Positions 16,076 to 23,631 of a stretch of 33,464 nucleotides of DNA are shown piece after piece. This stretch comes from Dehalococcoidales bacterium (GTDB lineage: Bacteria > Chloroflexota > Dehalococcoidia > Dehalococcoidales > RBG-16-60-22). The stretch lies in NCBI GenBank assembly GCA_028714335.1, contig JAQTMM010000016.1, positions 1-33,464 of the forward strand, in the 5' to 3' direction. The position numbers and the translations under genes were made by a program. Under the pieces are notes generated by a model. That model did no database searches. It was not told where the DNA came from and worked only from the letters and a program-made list of their open reading frames with translations. Numbering within the stretch: position 1 is the stretch's first letter; every line of letters starts with the position of its first letter.

Positions 16076-17062
16076 ATGGCAGAACTACTACAAGTTAAAG
16101 ATTTGGTGACGCAATTCAAAACCGAGAGCGGTGTGGTCAAAGCCGTTAACGGCGTTTCCTACTATATTAATGAACAGGAAATAATCGGGCTGGTGGGTGA
16201 AAGCGGCTGCGGCAAGTCCGTCTCCCAGCTTTCCGTCATGCAGCTTATTAGTGCCCCCGGCGAAATTGCCGGCGGCAAGGTCATATTCGAAGGTAAAGAT
16301 CTTCTTAAATACAAGCCACATGGCCCGGAAATGCGCTCCGTCCGTGGCGCCAAAATCGCCATGATTTTCCAGGAACCGATGACTTCCCTTAATCCCGTGC
16401 TAACCATCGGACAGCAACTAACAGAAATGCTGGTACTGCATCTAGAGATGAGCAACGATGAAGCCCAAAAAAAGGCTATTGAATTACTAAACATGGTTGG
16501 TATTCCGGCCGCGGAAAGACGTCTTGAGGATTATCCTCATAATTTCAGCGGCGGCATGCGCCAGAGAGTCATGATTGCCATGGGGCTCTCCTGCAACCCA
16601 AAGATTCTAATCGCTGATGAACCCACCACTGCCCTGGATGTGACTACCCAGGCGCAGCTTTTAGAAATGATGAAGGACATGGTACAGCGATTCCGGACAT
16701 CGCTGATTATCGTTACCCACAATCTTGGTGTCGTAGCCAGATATGCCCAGCGAATTTATATTATGTATGCCGGCCGTATCGTTGAATCCGGCACAACCAA
16801 AGACATCTTCCGTAATCCCCGTCATCCGTATACCATGGGTCTCCTTAAATGTATCCCCAGGCTTGATGAGGAAGAAGGCAAAAAACTCGTGCCAATTGAA
16901 GGGTTGCCTCCCAATCTTATCAACATGCCGCCTACCTGCGCTTTCCTGCCCAGGTGTTCCTGGAAAATAGCGAAGTGTTCTAAAAAACCCTGGCCGGAAT
17001 TAACTTCTGTTGGCGATAACCACTTCATCAGGTGCTACGCTGATACCAAGGAGAAGAAATGA
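16076..17062 (+). CDS. Peptide ABC transporter ATPase (DppD/OppD-like)
   Basis: A 328-residue cytoplasmic ATPase that powers uptake. Walker A is GESGCGKS, the Q-loop is IFQEPMTSLNP, the signature is SGGMRQR and Walker B is ILIADEPTTALD. The C-terminal oligopeptide-transporter extension contains CAFLPRC and a following KC, with a final cysteine in IRCY; cysteines in this extension coordinate an Fe-S cluster in some DppD proteins (recalled, not checked). Its last four bases overlap the start of the next gene (ATGA), showing translational coupling. Confidence 0.95.
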   Translation: MAELLQVKDLVTQFKTESGVVKAVNGVSYYINEQEIIGLVGESGCGKSVSQLSVMQLISAPGEIAGGKVIFEGKDLLKYKPHGPEMRSVRGAKIAMIFQEPMTSLNPVLTIGQQLTEMLVLHLEMSNDEAQKKAIELLNMVGIPAAERRLEDYPHNFSGGMRQRVMIAMGLSCNPKILIADEPTTALDVTTQAQLLEMMKDMVQRFRTSLIIVTHNLGVVARYAQRIYIMYAGRIVESGTTKDIFRNPRHPYTMGLLKCIPRLDEEEGKKLVPIEGLPPNLINMPPTCAFLPRCSWKIAKCSKKPWPELTSVGDNHFIRCYADTKEKK

Positions 17063-18048
17063 ATCAAAAAAACAATGATGTGATTCTAGAGGTATCAGAC
17101 CTGAAAATGTATTTTCCTGTGATGCGGGGTTTATTACGCCGCAAGGTGGCTGATGTTAAGGCTATAGACGGGGTGAGTTTCAAATTGATGAAAGATGAGA
17201 CTCTGGGTCTGGTTGGAGAAAGCGGTTGTGGTAAGACGACTGTCGGACGCTGCGTGCTCGGTCTTTACCGCGCGACTGCCGGTAAAATTATCTTCCAGGG
17301 CAATGACATTACCGCGTTATCCGAAGATAAAATGCAAAGTTATCGGAAAAATATCGCTCTAATCTTCCAGGACCCCTATTCCTCGCTTGACCCCCGCCAG
17401 AACGCCGGCAGCATTGTTGGCGAACCTTTGAAAATCCACCGCATGATTATGACCAAGGGTGAATACAAGGACAGAGTTGACGAGCTTTTCAGTATCGTCG
17501 GCCTCGACCCCTCAATGGCTGACCGCTTTCCGCATGAATTTTCCGGGGGCCAGCGGCAGCGTATCGGCGTCGCCCGCGCGCTTGCCTGTAACCCTTCACT
17601 CATCATCTGTGACGAACCTATTTCTGCCCTTGATGTCTCCATCCAGGCGCAAATCATCAACCTGCTGGAAGAACTTCAGGACAGCGCTAAAGATTTAAGC
17701 TACCTCTTTATCGCCCACGACCTTTCCGTGGTGCGCCATATCAGCGACCGCGTGGCAGTGATGTACCTGGGCCACATCGTTGAAATCTGTAAATCCAGAG
17801 AGCTTTACGAAAAACCCTCCCACCCTTATACCAGGGCATTGCTTTCCGCAGTTCCCATCGCTGACCCGTTTATCGAAGAAACCAGAGAGCGAATCATTTT
17901 AAAGGGTGAGGTACCCAGTCCGCTTAATCCTCCATCCGGTTGTCCCTTCCATCCGCGCTGCTTTATGGCTATACCTGAGTGCTCTAAAGTTTTACCACCT
18001 CTGCATACTATTGAAACAGGGCATGAAGTTGCTTGTATTAGGGTTTAG
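17059..18048 (+). CDS. Peptide ABC transporter ATPase (DppF/OppF-like)
   Basis: The partner ATPase, 329 residues. Walker A is GESGCGKTT, the Q-loop [12 protein letters not shown], the signature SGGQRQR and Walker [13 protein letters not shown]. The C-terminal extension holds CPFHPRC, then a further EC and a final AC. It is the last gene of the transporter operon; the terminator just past the ssrA repeat (18116-18146) follows 67 bases later. With the four upstream genes it completes a binding protein, two permeases and two ATPases. Confidence 0.95.
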   Translation: MNQKNNDVILEVSDLKMYFPVMRGLLRRKVADVKAIDGVSFKLMKDETLGLVGESGCGKTTVGRCVLGLYRATAGKIIFQGNDITALSEDKMQSYRKNIALIFQDPYSSLDPRQNAGSIVGEPLKIHRMIMTKGEYKDRVDELFSIVGLDPSMADRFPHEFSGGQRQRIGVARALACNPSLIICDEPISALDVSIQAQIINLLEELQDSAKDLSYLFIAHDLSVVRHISDRVAVMYLGHIVEICKSRELYEKPSHPYTRALLSAVPIADPFIEETRERIILKGEVPSPLNPPSGCPFHPRCFMAIPECSKVLPPLHTIETGHEVACIRV

Positions 18049-18079
18049 AAATTTTCAGCTTTAAGTCTTGTTTTAAGTA

Positions 18080-18106
18080 GAGTTCGACCCTCCCCCGTCT
18101 CCACCA
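18080..18106 (+). repeat. ssrA 3'-end direct repeat, copy 1
   Basis: Identical over 27 bases to the tmRNA 3' end (11358-11384), from the T-loop flank to CCA. The preceding sequence is not tmRNA: the 5' half of the T-stem and the rest of the gene are missing. The following 40 bases, including a terminator, are shared with copy 2. Confidence 0.9.
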
Positions 18107-18115
18107 GATTTACAC

Positions 18116-18146
18116 AAGCCCCAGCCGTAATAAGCTGGGGCTTTTT
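18116..18146 (+). terminator. Rho-independent terminator next to repeat copy 1
   Basis: AAGCCCCAGC (18116-18125) pairs with GCTGGGGCTT (18134-18143) around an 8-nt loop, ending in a T-run. It closes the transporter operon and would also terminate a tmRNA reconstituted at this site. Confidence 0.85.
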
Positions 18147-18158
18147 GTATTTATAATT

Positions 18159-19340
18159 TTAAATAGGAATACGCCGCATATAGAGCCAATAGATTAAACT
18201 TACAACCACTAAGCCAGCCCCTATTATTCCGAAGGTCGTTTGGTAAGAGTATGCAGTAATAAGCATTCCGGTTACCATCGGTCCTGTTGAATGGCCTATA
18301 TCCATGATACTGGAGAGTATACCCAAGGCAGTACCTCGTCCCTGTGCGCGGGACAAATCAGCTACCAGTGCCGAGGTAGAAGCGGTGACCGTTGCGAGCC
18401 CCAACCCGAATATAGCTATCAGCAGGGCTATTACAAAATAGTTGGAAGACAATATCAAGGTGGCGGTAGTCGCGCCGCCTAACAATAGCCCAGCGGAAAT
18501 CATAATTACACGCCCATATCGGTCGGAGAGACGCCCCATTATCGGTTTGATTAAAGTAGCTGATAATATCTGGATTGTGAACAACACACCTATTTCCCAG
18601 GCTGAATAACCTAGTTTCTCGTTTAAATAGACCGGCAGGAAAGTCTCTAGACTACCAAAAGCAAAATATTGTACTGCTTCGATGCTGCTTGTCGCTAGAA
18701 TTCCTGGGTGGCGGAAGACAAAGAGTATTTCTTGTCCATATTTGCCACGCTGTTGTTTAAAGGATTGCCAGGCTGACTTAGATGTATTGGTAGCTAGAGG
18801 CAACCTGATAGCGGCTAGGAGCGCCAGCACCCCAGCGACACCGTCTGCTAAATAGACCCAGCGGAAGTCGTTACCGAAGATGAGTAAACCCCCGATAAAA
18901 GGCGCTAAAAAGCGGCCAATCATCGTGGCTGAGGAATACCATGCCATACGCTCGCCGCGTCCTTTTTCAAAGGTATCAGCGATAGCAGCAGCGGCAACCG
19001 GCCCAAGAATCGCTGTGGCAAAACCATGGTAGATACGTACCATAACCAGTTGCCAAGGTTCGTTGATAACAAGATAAAGAAAGGGCGCTGTGGCGAAGAT
19101 AACAGCCGCTATGAGAATCACACGGCGTCTCCCAATGAGATCGGAAAGGATGCCTGCTGGGAGACTTACCACAATACCTACAACAGTCGAAGCCGCGGCG
19201 ATAAAACCCAATGTAGACTCGGGTACGCCTATTGAGCGAATAAACAGTGGTAACGCCGGATTTTTGGCCATCGTTGAGCTAAAGATGGCCAGCCCTCCCA
19301 TGATACAAAGCATTACAAAGGGAGAGATTTTTGCCTTCAT
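18159..19340 (-). CDS. Major facilitator superfamily transporter
   Basis: A 393-residue protein with about twelve hydrophobic segments. The loop 2-3 signature GILSDLIGRRRVIL and its second-half counterpart GRLSDRYGRVIMI identify the drug:H+ antiporter-like MFS group. Substrate is unknown; export of a toxic compound is the usual role. The ATG at 19340 is preceded by AAGGA on the reverse strand. It is transcribed divergently from the AhpD-like gene across an 86-base gap that contains a palindrome, so the two may share a regulator. Confidence 0.9.
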   Translation of the reverse strand: MKAKISPFVMLCIMGGLAIFSSTMAKNPALPLFIRSIGVPESTLGFIAAASTVVGIVVSLPAGILSDLIGRRRVILIAAVIFATAPFLYLVINEPWQLVMVRIYHGFATAILGPVAAAAIADTFEKGRGERMAWYSSATMIGRFLAPFIGGLLIFGNDFRWVYLADGVAGVLALLAAIRLPLATNTSKSAWQSFKQQRGKYGQEILFVFRHPGILATSSIEAVQYFAFGSLETFLPVYLNEKLGYSAWEIGVLFTIQILSATLIKPIMGRLSDRYGRVIMISAGLLLGGATTATLILSSNYFVIALLIAIFGLGLATVTASTSALVADLSRAQGRGTALGILSSIMDIGHSTGPMVTGMLITAYSYQTTFGIIGAGLVVVSLIYWLYMRRIPI

Positions 19341-19352
19341 ACAATCATGTCC

Positions 19353-19382
19353 TTGACAGGAATTTCAACGCCAGAATATACT
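19353..19382 (+). promoter_or_regulatory. Promoter of the AhpD-like gene
   Basis: TTGACA (19353-19358), an 18-nt spacer and TATACT (19377-19382), 44 bases before the ATG at 19427. Confidence 0.6.
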
Positions 19383-19391
19383 TGTTGTTAC

Positions 19392-19401
19392 CGATATATC
19401 G
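19392..19401. promoter_or_regulatory. Palindrome CGATATATCG in a divergent promoter region
   Basis: A perfect 10-bp palindrome about 10 bases after the -10 box of the AhpD-like gene, where a bound repressor would block that promoter. No regulator gene lies in segment 2. Confidence 0.3.
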
Positions 19402-19426
19402 TCATTATTACATATTGGAGGTGCAA

Positions 19427-19762
19427 ATGGAAAATCAAGTTGAATATTATCAGGAGACCGGCAAATACCGGGATAAGTTCGATGAAGCGTTACCGGTAAT
19501 GTCTGCCTACACTAACTTTAGAAAGCAAGTATATAAAGATGGCGCACTTAGTCTAAAAACCAAGAGACTTATCGCCTTGGCTTGTGGTCTTATAGCCAAC
19601 TGCACCCGCTGTGTTCAAGGGCAGACCAAAGATGCAGTCGCCGCCGGAGCCACTAAAGAAGAGGTTTTAGAGGCTGTTTCTGTAGCTGTGGTGATGGGTG
19701 GTACGGCTGTTAGCGCTGAGACTTGGAGGGTAGTTAAGGTGTTAGAAGAACTTGGCAAGTGA
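19427..19762 (+). CDS. Carboxymuconolactone decarboxylase / AhpD-like protein
   Basis: A 111-residue helical protein of the CMD/AhpD superfamily. The start at 19427 is set by GGAGG 5 nt upstream; an in-frame ATG at 19331 would run through the promoter. The redox pair is C59-T-R-C62, but the histidine that normally follows (CXXCXXXH) is glutamine here (Gln66), so AhpD-type proton relay may be altered. The rest (TKDAVAAGATKEEVLEAVSVAVVMGG) is canonical. It likely acts as a thiol oxidoreductase or peroxidase partner in the cytoplasm. The ChrB-like gene follows 52 nt later on the same strand. Confidence 0.88.
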   Translation: MENQVEYYQETGKYRDKFDEALPVMSAYTNFRKQVYKDGALSLKTKRLIALACGLIANCTRCVQGQTKDAVAAGATKEEVLEAVSVAVVMGGTAVSAETWRVVKVLEELGK

Positions 19763-19814
19763 TAGAGTCTTGTATATTTTTGAGTAAAGGATTCAATAAT
19801 AGGAGGGTAATATT

Positions 19815-20252
19815 ATGAAATGGGTTACTCGCTCTCATGTTCATGTGGATAGAGTCGCTTGTCCCTGGCTTATTAAAAGGTTTGTCGATAATGAAGCAGA
19901 ATTTCTATTTGTACCTGCGAGCCAGGTAATGGCGGTAACTAAGCAAACCGGTGCTATTTCTTACGATTGTATGGGGAAGGCAGAATTGGACCATCATAAT
20001 GGACAGTGTTCCTTCGAGTCGATTATTTTTAAGTATGAATTAAAAGATCCGGCATTGCTGCGGATGGCTAAGATTATTCACTCTGCTGATGTTGCACCGG
20101 ACATCGATAAAGAACCTCTAGCGCGCGGTCTAGAAGCAATCGCTGTTGGTTATAGTCTACGATACCCTGATGATGAGAAGAATCTGGCTAATCAATTCGA
20201 GGTATATGATTCTTTATATGCTTGGTGCCGTTTACAGGAGGCGAAGAGTTAA
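19815..20252 (+). CDS. ChrB-domain protein (chromate resistance protein family)
   Basis: A 145-residue protein that matches only the C-terminal ChrB domain: HVDRVACPWLIKRFVDNEAEFLFVP at residues 10-34, then LDHHNGQCSFE, with candidate metal-binding histidines and cysteine. The DNA-binding N-terminal part of regulatory ChrB is absent, so a regulatory role is unlikely. An excellent AGGAGG precedes the ATG. Chromate itself need not be the substrate: single-domain members are common without chrA, and no chrA is seen here. It probably shares a transcript with the AhpD-like gene. Confidence 0.8.
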   Translation: MKWVTRSHVHVDRVACPWLIKRFVDNEAEFLFVPASQVMAVTKQTGAISYDCMGKAELDHHNGQCSFESIIFKYELKDPALLRMAKIIHSADVAPDIDKEPLARGLEAIAVGYSLRYPDDEKNLANQFEVYDSLYAWCRLQEAKS

Positions 20253-20309
20253 AAATAGGAATTTAGAATAAACTAGTAAATCGATTAACGATATTTCGTG
20301 TTTCAGAGA

Positions 20310-20336
20310 GAATTCGACCCTACCCCGTCTCCACTA
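20310..20336 (+). repeat. ssrA 3'-end direct repeat, copy 2 (degenerate)
   Basis: 24 of 27 bases match the tmRNA 3' end; the changes fall in the T-stem flank (G to A), the stem (C to A) and the terminal CCA (CTA). The following 40 bases are identical to those after copy 1. It lies in the 266-base gap 20253-20518, which holds no gene. Confidence 0.85.
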
Positions 20337-20345
20337 GATTTACAC

Positions 20346-20376
20346 AAGCCCCAGCCGTAATAAGCTGGGGCTTTTT
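20346..20376 (+). terminator. Rho-independent terminator next to repeat copy 2
   Basis: Same 10-bp stem and 8-nt loop as at 18116 (20346-20355 with 20364-20373), ending in a T-run; part of the duplicated 67-bp unit. Confidence 0.85.
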
Positions 20377-20518
20377 CACATTACCTTACGTAGTCATTTC
20401 ATGAGGTGATGACTGGATAGATTTCGTTTGCTTTTACGTTATTTGTGCAATATCGTTTGGAGTTAACATACCCTAAAGCAGGTTGCTGCGGGTCCTTATC
20501 GTTCCTAGTACGTCAATT

Positions 20519-21751
20519 TTAAGAACCTTTAACCGCTTTGAGAATCGCCTTCACAACCGTTTCGGTAATGCCGCCTATATTAATACCAAGTTTATAATGT
20601 TCATTCAGGTCATTTATTTGGATACGGCAGTTGTCGCAGGCAACGATGACCACTTTAGCGCCGGTTGCTTTAATTTGTTCCGCTTTGGGTTTTCCTGCTT
20701 CCATACGCTTACTATCCCACTCGGGAACAGCGATGATACCGCCCCCGCCCCCGCAACAGTAACTATCATCCCTATTCGGAGACATTTCGCGGTAGTCTTT
20801 AACCGCAGCCCGCAATACAATACGCGGTTCTTCCAGAAGACCGCCATTCCTCGTCAGGTTGCAGGCGTCGTGGTAGATCACTGGTTCCGGATTGGCGCTC
20901 TTATCCAGCGGCAAGCGGCCTTCCTGAATCAAGTGTGCCATCACCTCAATGATGCTGCGGACGCGGAAAGGAAAGCCGCCATCAAACCACTTCGGGGCTT
21001 CCCAGCGCAGGGTGTTATAGGCATGCCCGCACTCGCCCACGACGATCTCCTTAACACCAAGTCGCTTGGCTTCATCAACGATACGCTGGACAATCCGTTT
21101 TGCGCGGTCTTTGTCACCAATCAATACACCGTAGTTGGACGCCTCAAAAAAGCTCAACGTCCAGTTGGCTTTAGCGTAATGGAAGAGGATGGATGGGGGA
21201 ATTATGCTATGAGCGCCGGAGAGCGCTACAAATAAAATATCGGCTCCTTTTTTATCAACCGGTATTACAGCCTGAGGGTCGCCAGTAAGCTGACGGACTT
21301 CTTCTTCCAGGGCTTTGATGTTTTCCAGGAACATTTCACGGAAAATCTCGATATCCTCGCCGCGGCTGATAGCCGTATCGGCAAGCTGGACTAAAATTTC
21401 CGGCGCCGTTCCAGAAGCCACGGCCAAACCCCGTGCCTCACGCATTAATAATCCTGTGTCAACACCCAATGGGCAGGTCATCACACAACGGCGGCATAGT
21501 GTACAGTTAGAAAATGCTATATCTGACATCGCACCCAGAGATTTTTCCGAATAATCTTTCTTGCGCAATATACGTCTAAAAACCTCGGCGCGGTAGGCCG
21601 GTATAAAATCTGATTTGGGGTTGCTCTTGTAATAGTGGCAGCTTTCAGTACAAAGGCCGCAGCGTACGCATGTTTCTAAGGCGATAGCAACGTCTCGGGG
21701 CAGTTTCTTCTTATAATCTTCAGGCACTTTTATCTGTGTTTCGGGAGTCAC
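20519..21751 (-). CDS. DsrK/HdrD-like Fe-S oxidoreductase
   Basis: A 410-residue cytoplasmic Fe-S protein. Two 4Fe-4S motifs lie at Cys28/31/34/38 (CVRCGLCTESC) and Cys83/86/89/93 (CTLCRRCVMTC). The C-terminal half has a CCG domain, CX34CCX38CX2C (DAC, YCCGGGGG, CDNC), which in HdrB/HdrD binds the noncubane cluster acting on disulfides. The first CCG half keeps only GECGHAY. No FAD or transmembrane region is present. Translation starts at GTG 21751 with AGGAG 9 nt upstream. It follows the NarI-like gene by 13 nt, the arrangement of the DsrMK and HdrDE modules, where the membrane heme protein passes quinol electrons to the Fe-S subunit. A lactate- or glycerol-phosphate-linked role is an alternative; the neighbours favour sulfur. 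Confidence 0.88.
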   Translation of the reverse strand: MTPETQIKVPEDYKKKLPRDVAIALETCVRCGLCTESCHYYKSNPKSDFIPAYRAEVFRRILRKKDYSEKSLGAMSDIAFSNCTLCRRCVMTCPLGVDTGLLMREARGLAVASGTAPEILVQLADTAISRGEDIEIFREMFLENIKALEEEVRQLTGDPQAVIPVDKKGADILFVALSGAHSIIPPSILFHYAKANWTLSFFEASNYGVLIGDKDRAKRIVQRIVDEAKRLGVKEIVVGECGHAYNTLRWEAPKWFDGGFPFRVRSIIEVMAHLIQEGRLPLDKSANPEPVIYHDACNLTRNGGLLEEPRIVLRAAVKDYREMSPNRDDSYCCGGGGGIIAVPEWDSKRMEAGKPKAEQIKATGAKVVIVACDNCRIQINDLNEHYKLGINIGGITETVVKAILKAVKGS

Positions 21752-21764
21752 TAAACAATTCTCC

Positions 21765-22400
21765 TTAAATCGACTTCTTTGGCGCTGGCATCACGCCTCG
21801 TCGTCCAAAGTAAATACCAAATACATTCTTGGCGAAGAAAAAGTATGCAACGTGAGGTATCTTGCTCCACGGGAGATATAGCAATACCGCGCTGGCCGCG
21901 CCCCAAAAAACTTCCCGGCTGGTTATACTAAGAACATAACCAAATGCCGAGAGTATTATTAACGTCACCAGTATGAGTGAAATAAAGTCGTCTGGGCGAT
22001 TCAAGGCGCGTAGATTTTTATCCGCAATACGGACGATGACAGCTGCCAAACCCGCCAAAAAACCTAAACCAAGCAACGGACTGAATGCCACGCTGCCATA
22101 AAGGGATTTAGCATCCACAAAAAGGCTCAGCCATAGAAGAACGATACTGGTAAAAACACCAAGATGCAGCAGCACGCCTCTCAAGTAAACAAGCTTATGA
22201 AGCCTGGCGCTTTCCTTTTTCCAGGGCAGCATACCGATGGTGTAAGCGTAAACGATACTTTTAAATGGAGAAACTCTGGGCGGGGAAGGGTCTTTGGGGG
22301 CAGAATGACCCAATAACATGGCAACCCTCACCAATATCCCACCCAGCCCCACAACCAACGAAACAATAAGTACCAAATAGGAGGGGTTAGTGAAATCCAT
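21765..22400 (-). CDS. NarI/DsrM-like membrane cytochrome b subunit
   Basis: A 211-residue integral membrane protein with about five hydrophobic segments. His79 (RGVLLHLG) and His183 (KIPHVAYFFF) are placed like the heme b ligands of NarI/DsrM proteins; His68 is another candidate. PWSKIPHVAYFFFAKN is close to the C-terminal helix of DsrM-type subunits. It should accept or donate quinone-pool electrons and dock the Fe-S protein encoded next. It is shorter than standalone DsrM proteins of sulfate reducers. The ATG at 22400 is 5 nt after the tusA stop, with GGAGG inside the tusA end. Confidence 0.82.
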   Translation of the reverse strand: MDFTNPSYLVLIVSLVVGLGGILVRVAMLLGHSAPKDPSPPRVSPFKSIVYAYTIGMLPWKKESARLHKLVYLRGVLLHLGVFTSIVLLWLSLFVDAKSLYGSVAFSPLLGLGFLAGLAAVIVRIADKNLRALNRPDDFISLILVTLIILSAFGYVLSITSREVFWGAASAVLLYLPWSKIPHVAYFFFAKNVFGIYFGRRGVMPAPKKSI

Positions 22401-22405
22401 ATTAT

Positions 22406-22648
22406 TTATTTAAGCCTCCGCACGAAGAAATGAACTATTTTACCCTCACGCTCTATCTTGATAACTTCGTTGCCGGTAGTTCGCGCCCAGGCGGGGATAT
22501 CAATCAAAACGCCGGGGTCGGTGGCAGTTGCTTCGATAACTTCTCCAACAACCACATCCTTAATCGCTTTACTTATACGGACAACCGGCATAGGGCACAT
22601 CAACCCCTCTAGATTCAACGTAACGTTAGCCTTTATTTCTTCTGCCAT
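22406..22648 (-). CDS. TusA-family sulfur carrier protein
   Basis: An 80-residue sulfur carrier. The start ATG at 22648 has GGAGGAAG a few bases upstream; an in-frame ATG at 22672 is less likely. The persulfide cysteine is Cys18 in LMCPMPVV, the TusA CPXP motif. The rest (VGEVIEATATDPGVLIDIPAWARTTG) follows the family, in which this part reads DPGSKADI. TusA passes sulfane sulfur between thiol partners; next to a DsrE-like gene and no tRNA-thiolation genes, it is more likely part of sulfur oxidation or reduction metabolism than of thiouridine synthesis. Confidence 0.93.
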   Translation of the reverse strand: MAEEIKANVTLNLEGLMCPMPVVRISKAIKDVVVGEVIEATATDPGVLIDIPAWARTTGNEVIKIEREGKIVHFFVRRLK

Positions 22649-22681
22649 TTTCTTCCTCCAAGTATTATTCAAAGTCCTGGA

Positions 22682-23164
22682 CTAAATAAAGAGTGTTTGC
22701 TTCGAACGGTCGGACATTTCCAACATGGCAGCGACGCCGCAGGAATCCTGAACGCCTTCAATAAGGTCATCGGCTTTAATTTCCATGACTTCCAGGCTCA
22801 TCTGGCAGGGCCAGAGTTTGACGCCCAAATCCAGCGCCGTTTGACGGAGTTCTTCCAGAGATGGAATATTCTTATTCTTCATCATCACCTTGAACATCCA
22901 GCGTCCCAGTCCGAACATGTTAAAGCGGGAGGGACCAATACGACTGATACCGCCGCGATTCAATAAACCAATCATCCGGCCAAACAGGCTTTTACCGGTG
23001 AAATTGCCTTTCTGGATAGCTTTAATCCCCCAGAAGGTGAAGAACATATTGGTTTCCTTATCGGCTGCGGCCGCCCCAACCGCAATATTAAAAGCCGCGA
23101 TGGCTTTATCCATATCGCCGCTCATGACGATGATAGTAGTGCCGTTGCCTTTTTCTTTTACCAT
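22682..23164 (-). CDS. DsrE-family (DsrE2-like) sulfurtransferase
   Basis: A 160-residue protein of the DsrE/F superfamily. The N-terminus TTIIVMSGDMDKAIAAFNIA and FFTFWGIKAI fit the DsrE2/peroxiredoxin-like group. Cys120 in LWPCQMSLEVM is the conserved acceptor position; Cys142 in DSCG is a second. Members move sulfane sulfur to TusA. AGGAGGAAACAAAG precedes the ATG. It lies between the regulator and tusA. Canonical DsrE2 is often membrane-anchored; this one has no obvious transmembrane helix, so it should be cytosolic. Confidence 0.85.
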   Translation of the reverse strand: MVKEKGNGTTIIVMSGDMDKAIAAFNIAVGAAAADKETNMFFTFWGIKAIQKGNFTGKSLFGRMIGLLNRGGISRIGPSRFNMFGLGRWMFKVMMKNKNIPSLEELRQTALDLGVKLWPCQMSLEVMEIKADDLIEGVQDSCGVAAMLEMSDRSKQTLFI

Positions 23165-23189
23165 CTTTGTTTCCTCCTGTTTTTGGTTT

Positions 23190-23534
23190 TTACATTGAAG
23201 CAGTTATAAGTCTTTCCGCCATATCTTTATCTTTCGCTATCTGGTTGAGAAGGATATTATGCACCATATCGCAGGCGGCGATGATTTTGGGGTCTGACAA
23301 ACTATAAATCATATTTGTTCCTTTACGCTGCGCTTTAACAACGCCACGCTCGCGTAGTAAAGCCAAGTGGCGTGATATGATGGGTTGCACCAATCCCAGC
23401 GCCAACTGGATTTGACTCACGGTTTTCTCGCCGGAACGGAGCTGATTGATAATCATTAGGCGGGTGGGATCAGCAAATGTCCTGCAGAGCCGGGCTTTTA
23501 GCTTGTATAGTTCAATATCTTGTTGATTTATCAT
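23190..23534 (-). CDS. ArsR/SmtB-family transcriptional regulator
   Basis: A 114-residue winged-helix repressor. FADPTRLMIINQL, the recognition helix VQPIISRHLALLRERGVV and the wing KAQRKGTNMIYSL are standard. Metal-site motifs such as ELCVCDL are missing. Its only cysteines are Cys17 in the first helix and Cys88 (IIAACDMV) in the last helix, which meet at the dimer interface in this fold; a persulfide- or disulfide-sensing role is plausible, as for BigR/SqrR, though the positions differ. ATG 23534 was chosen over TTG 23537 because GGGAG lies 7 nt upstream. It heads the operon and most likely represses it. Confidence 0.9.
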   Translation of the reverse strand: MINQQDIELYKLKARLCRTFADPTRLMIINQLRSGEKTVSQIQLALGLVQPIISRHLALLRERGVVKAQRKGTNMIYSLSDPKIIAACDMVHNILLNQIAKDKDMAERLITASM

Positions 23535-23592
23535 CAAAGTACTCCCGCAAAATGTTTGTATATCTATATATATATTAGCATATATTTAACGG

Positions 23593-23609
23593 AAGTAAAA
23601 TATTTACTT
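23593..23609. promoter_or_regulatory. Operator-like dyad upstream of the ArsR operon
   Basis: AAGTAAA and TTTACTT are perfect 7-bp arms around ATA, about 60 bases upstream of the regulator start. The AT-rich sequence between it and the gene should contain the promoter. A site of this size suits an ArsR dimer. Confidence 0.5.
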
Positions 23610-23631
23610 ACTTCGCAAACGATACTGGCTA

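Larger units (their letters stand above)
11385..18106. mobile_element. Putative ssrA-targeted island, segment 1 (oligopeptide transporter)
   Basis: The segment lies between the tmRNA 3' end and the first downstream copy of its last 27 bases. It holds a small membrane protein and a complete oligopeptide ABC transporter. No integrase, excisionase or relaxase is visible. If insertions occurred at the intact ssrA end each time, this is the youngest of the three. Mobility is inferred from the repeats only. Confidence 0.55.
18107..20336. mobile_element. Putative ssrA-targeted island, segment 2 (MFS / AhpD-like / ChrB-like)
   Basis: About 2.2 kb between repeat copies 1 and 2. Three cargo genes, no recombinase. 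Its first 40 bases are the same as those of segment 3, and the bases before its right-hand repeat (GTTTCAG) match those before copy 3, so segments 2 and 3 have related ends. It is too small to be a self-transmissible element as it stands. Confidence 0.5.

Noticed and set aside
18070-18110. Possible tRNA genes, because the repeats show a TTCGA T-loop and a CCA end
   Set aside because: No acceptor, D or anticodon arm precedes any downstream copy; the sequence is exactly the tmRNA 3' end.
19331-19426. An N-terminal extension of the AhpD-like protein from an in-frame ATG
   Set aside because: It would span the promoter and has no family similarity; the ATG at 19427 has a strong ribosome binding site.
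20483-21235. A 250-codon forward open frame across the Fe-S protein gene
   Set aside because: It is antisense to the motif-rich DsrK/HdrD-like gene, lacks a plausible ribosome binding site and has no recognisable domain.
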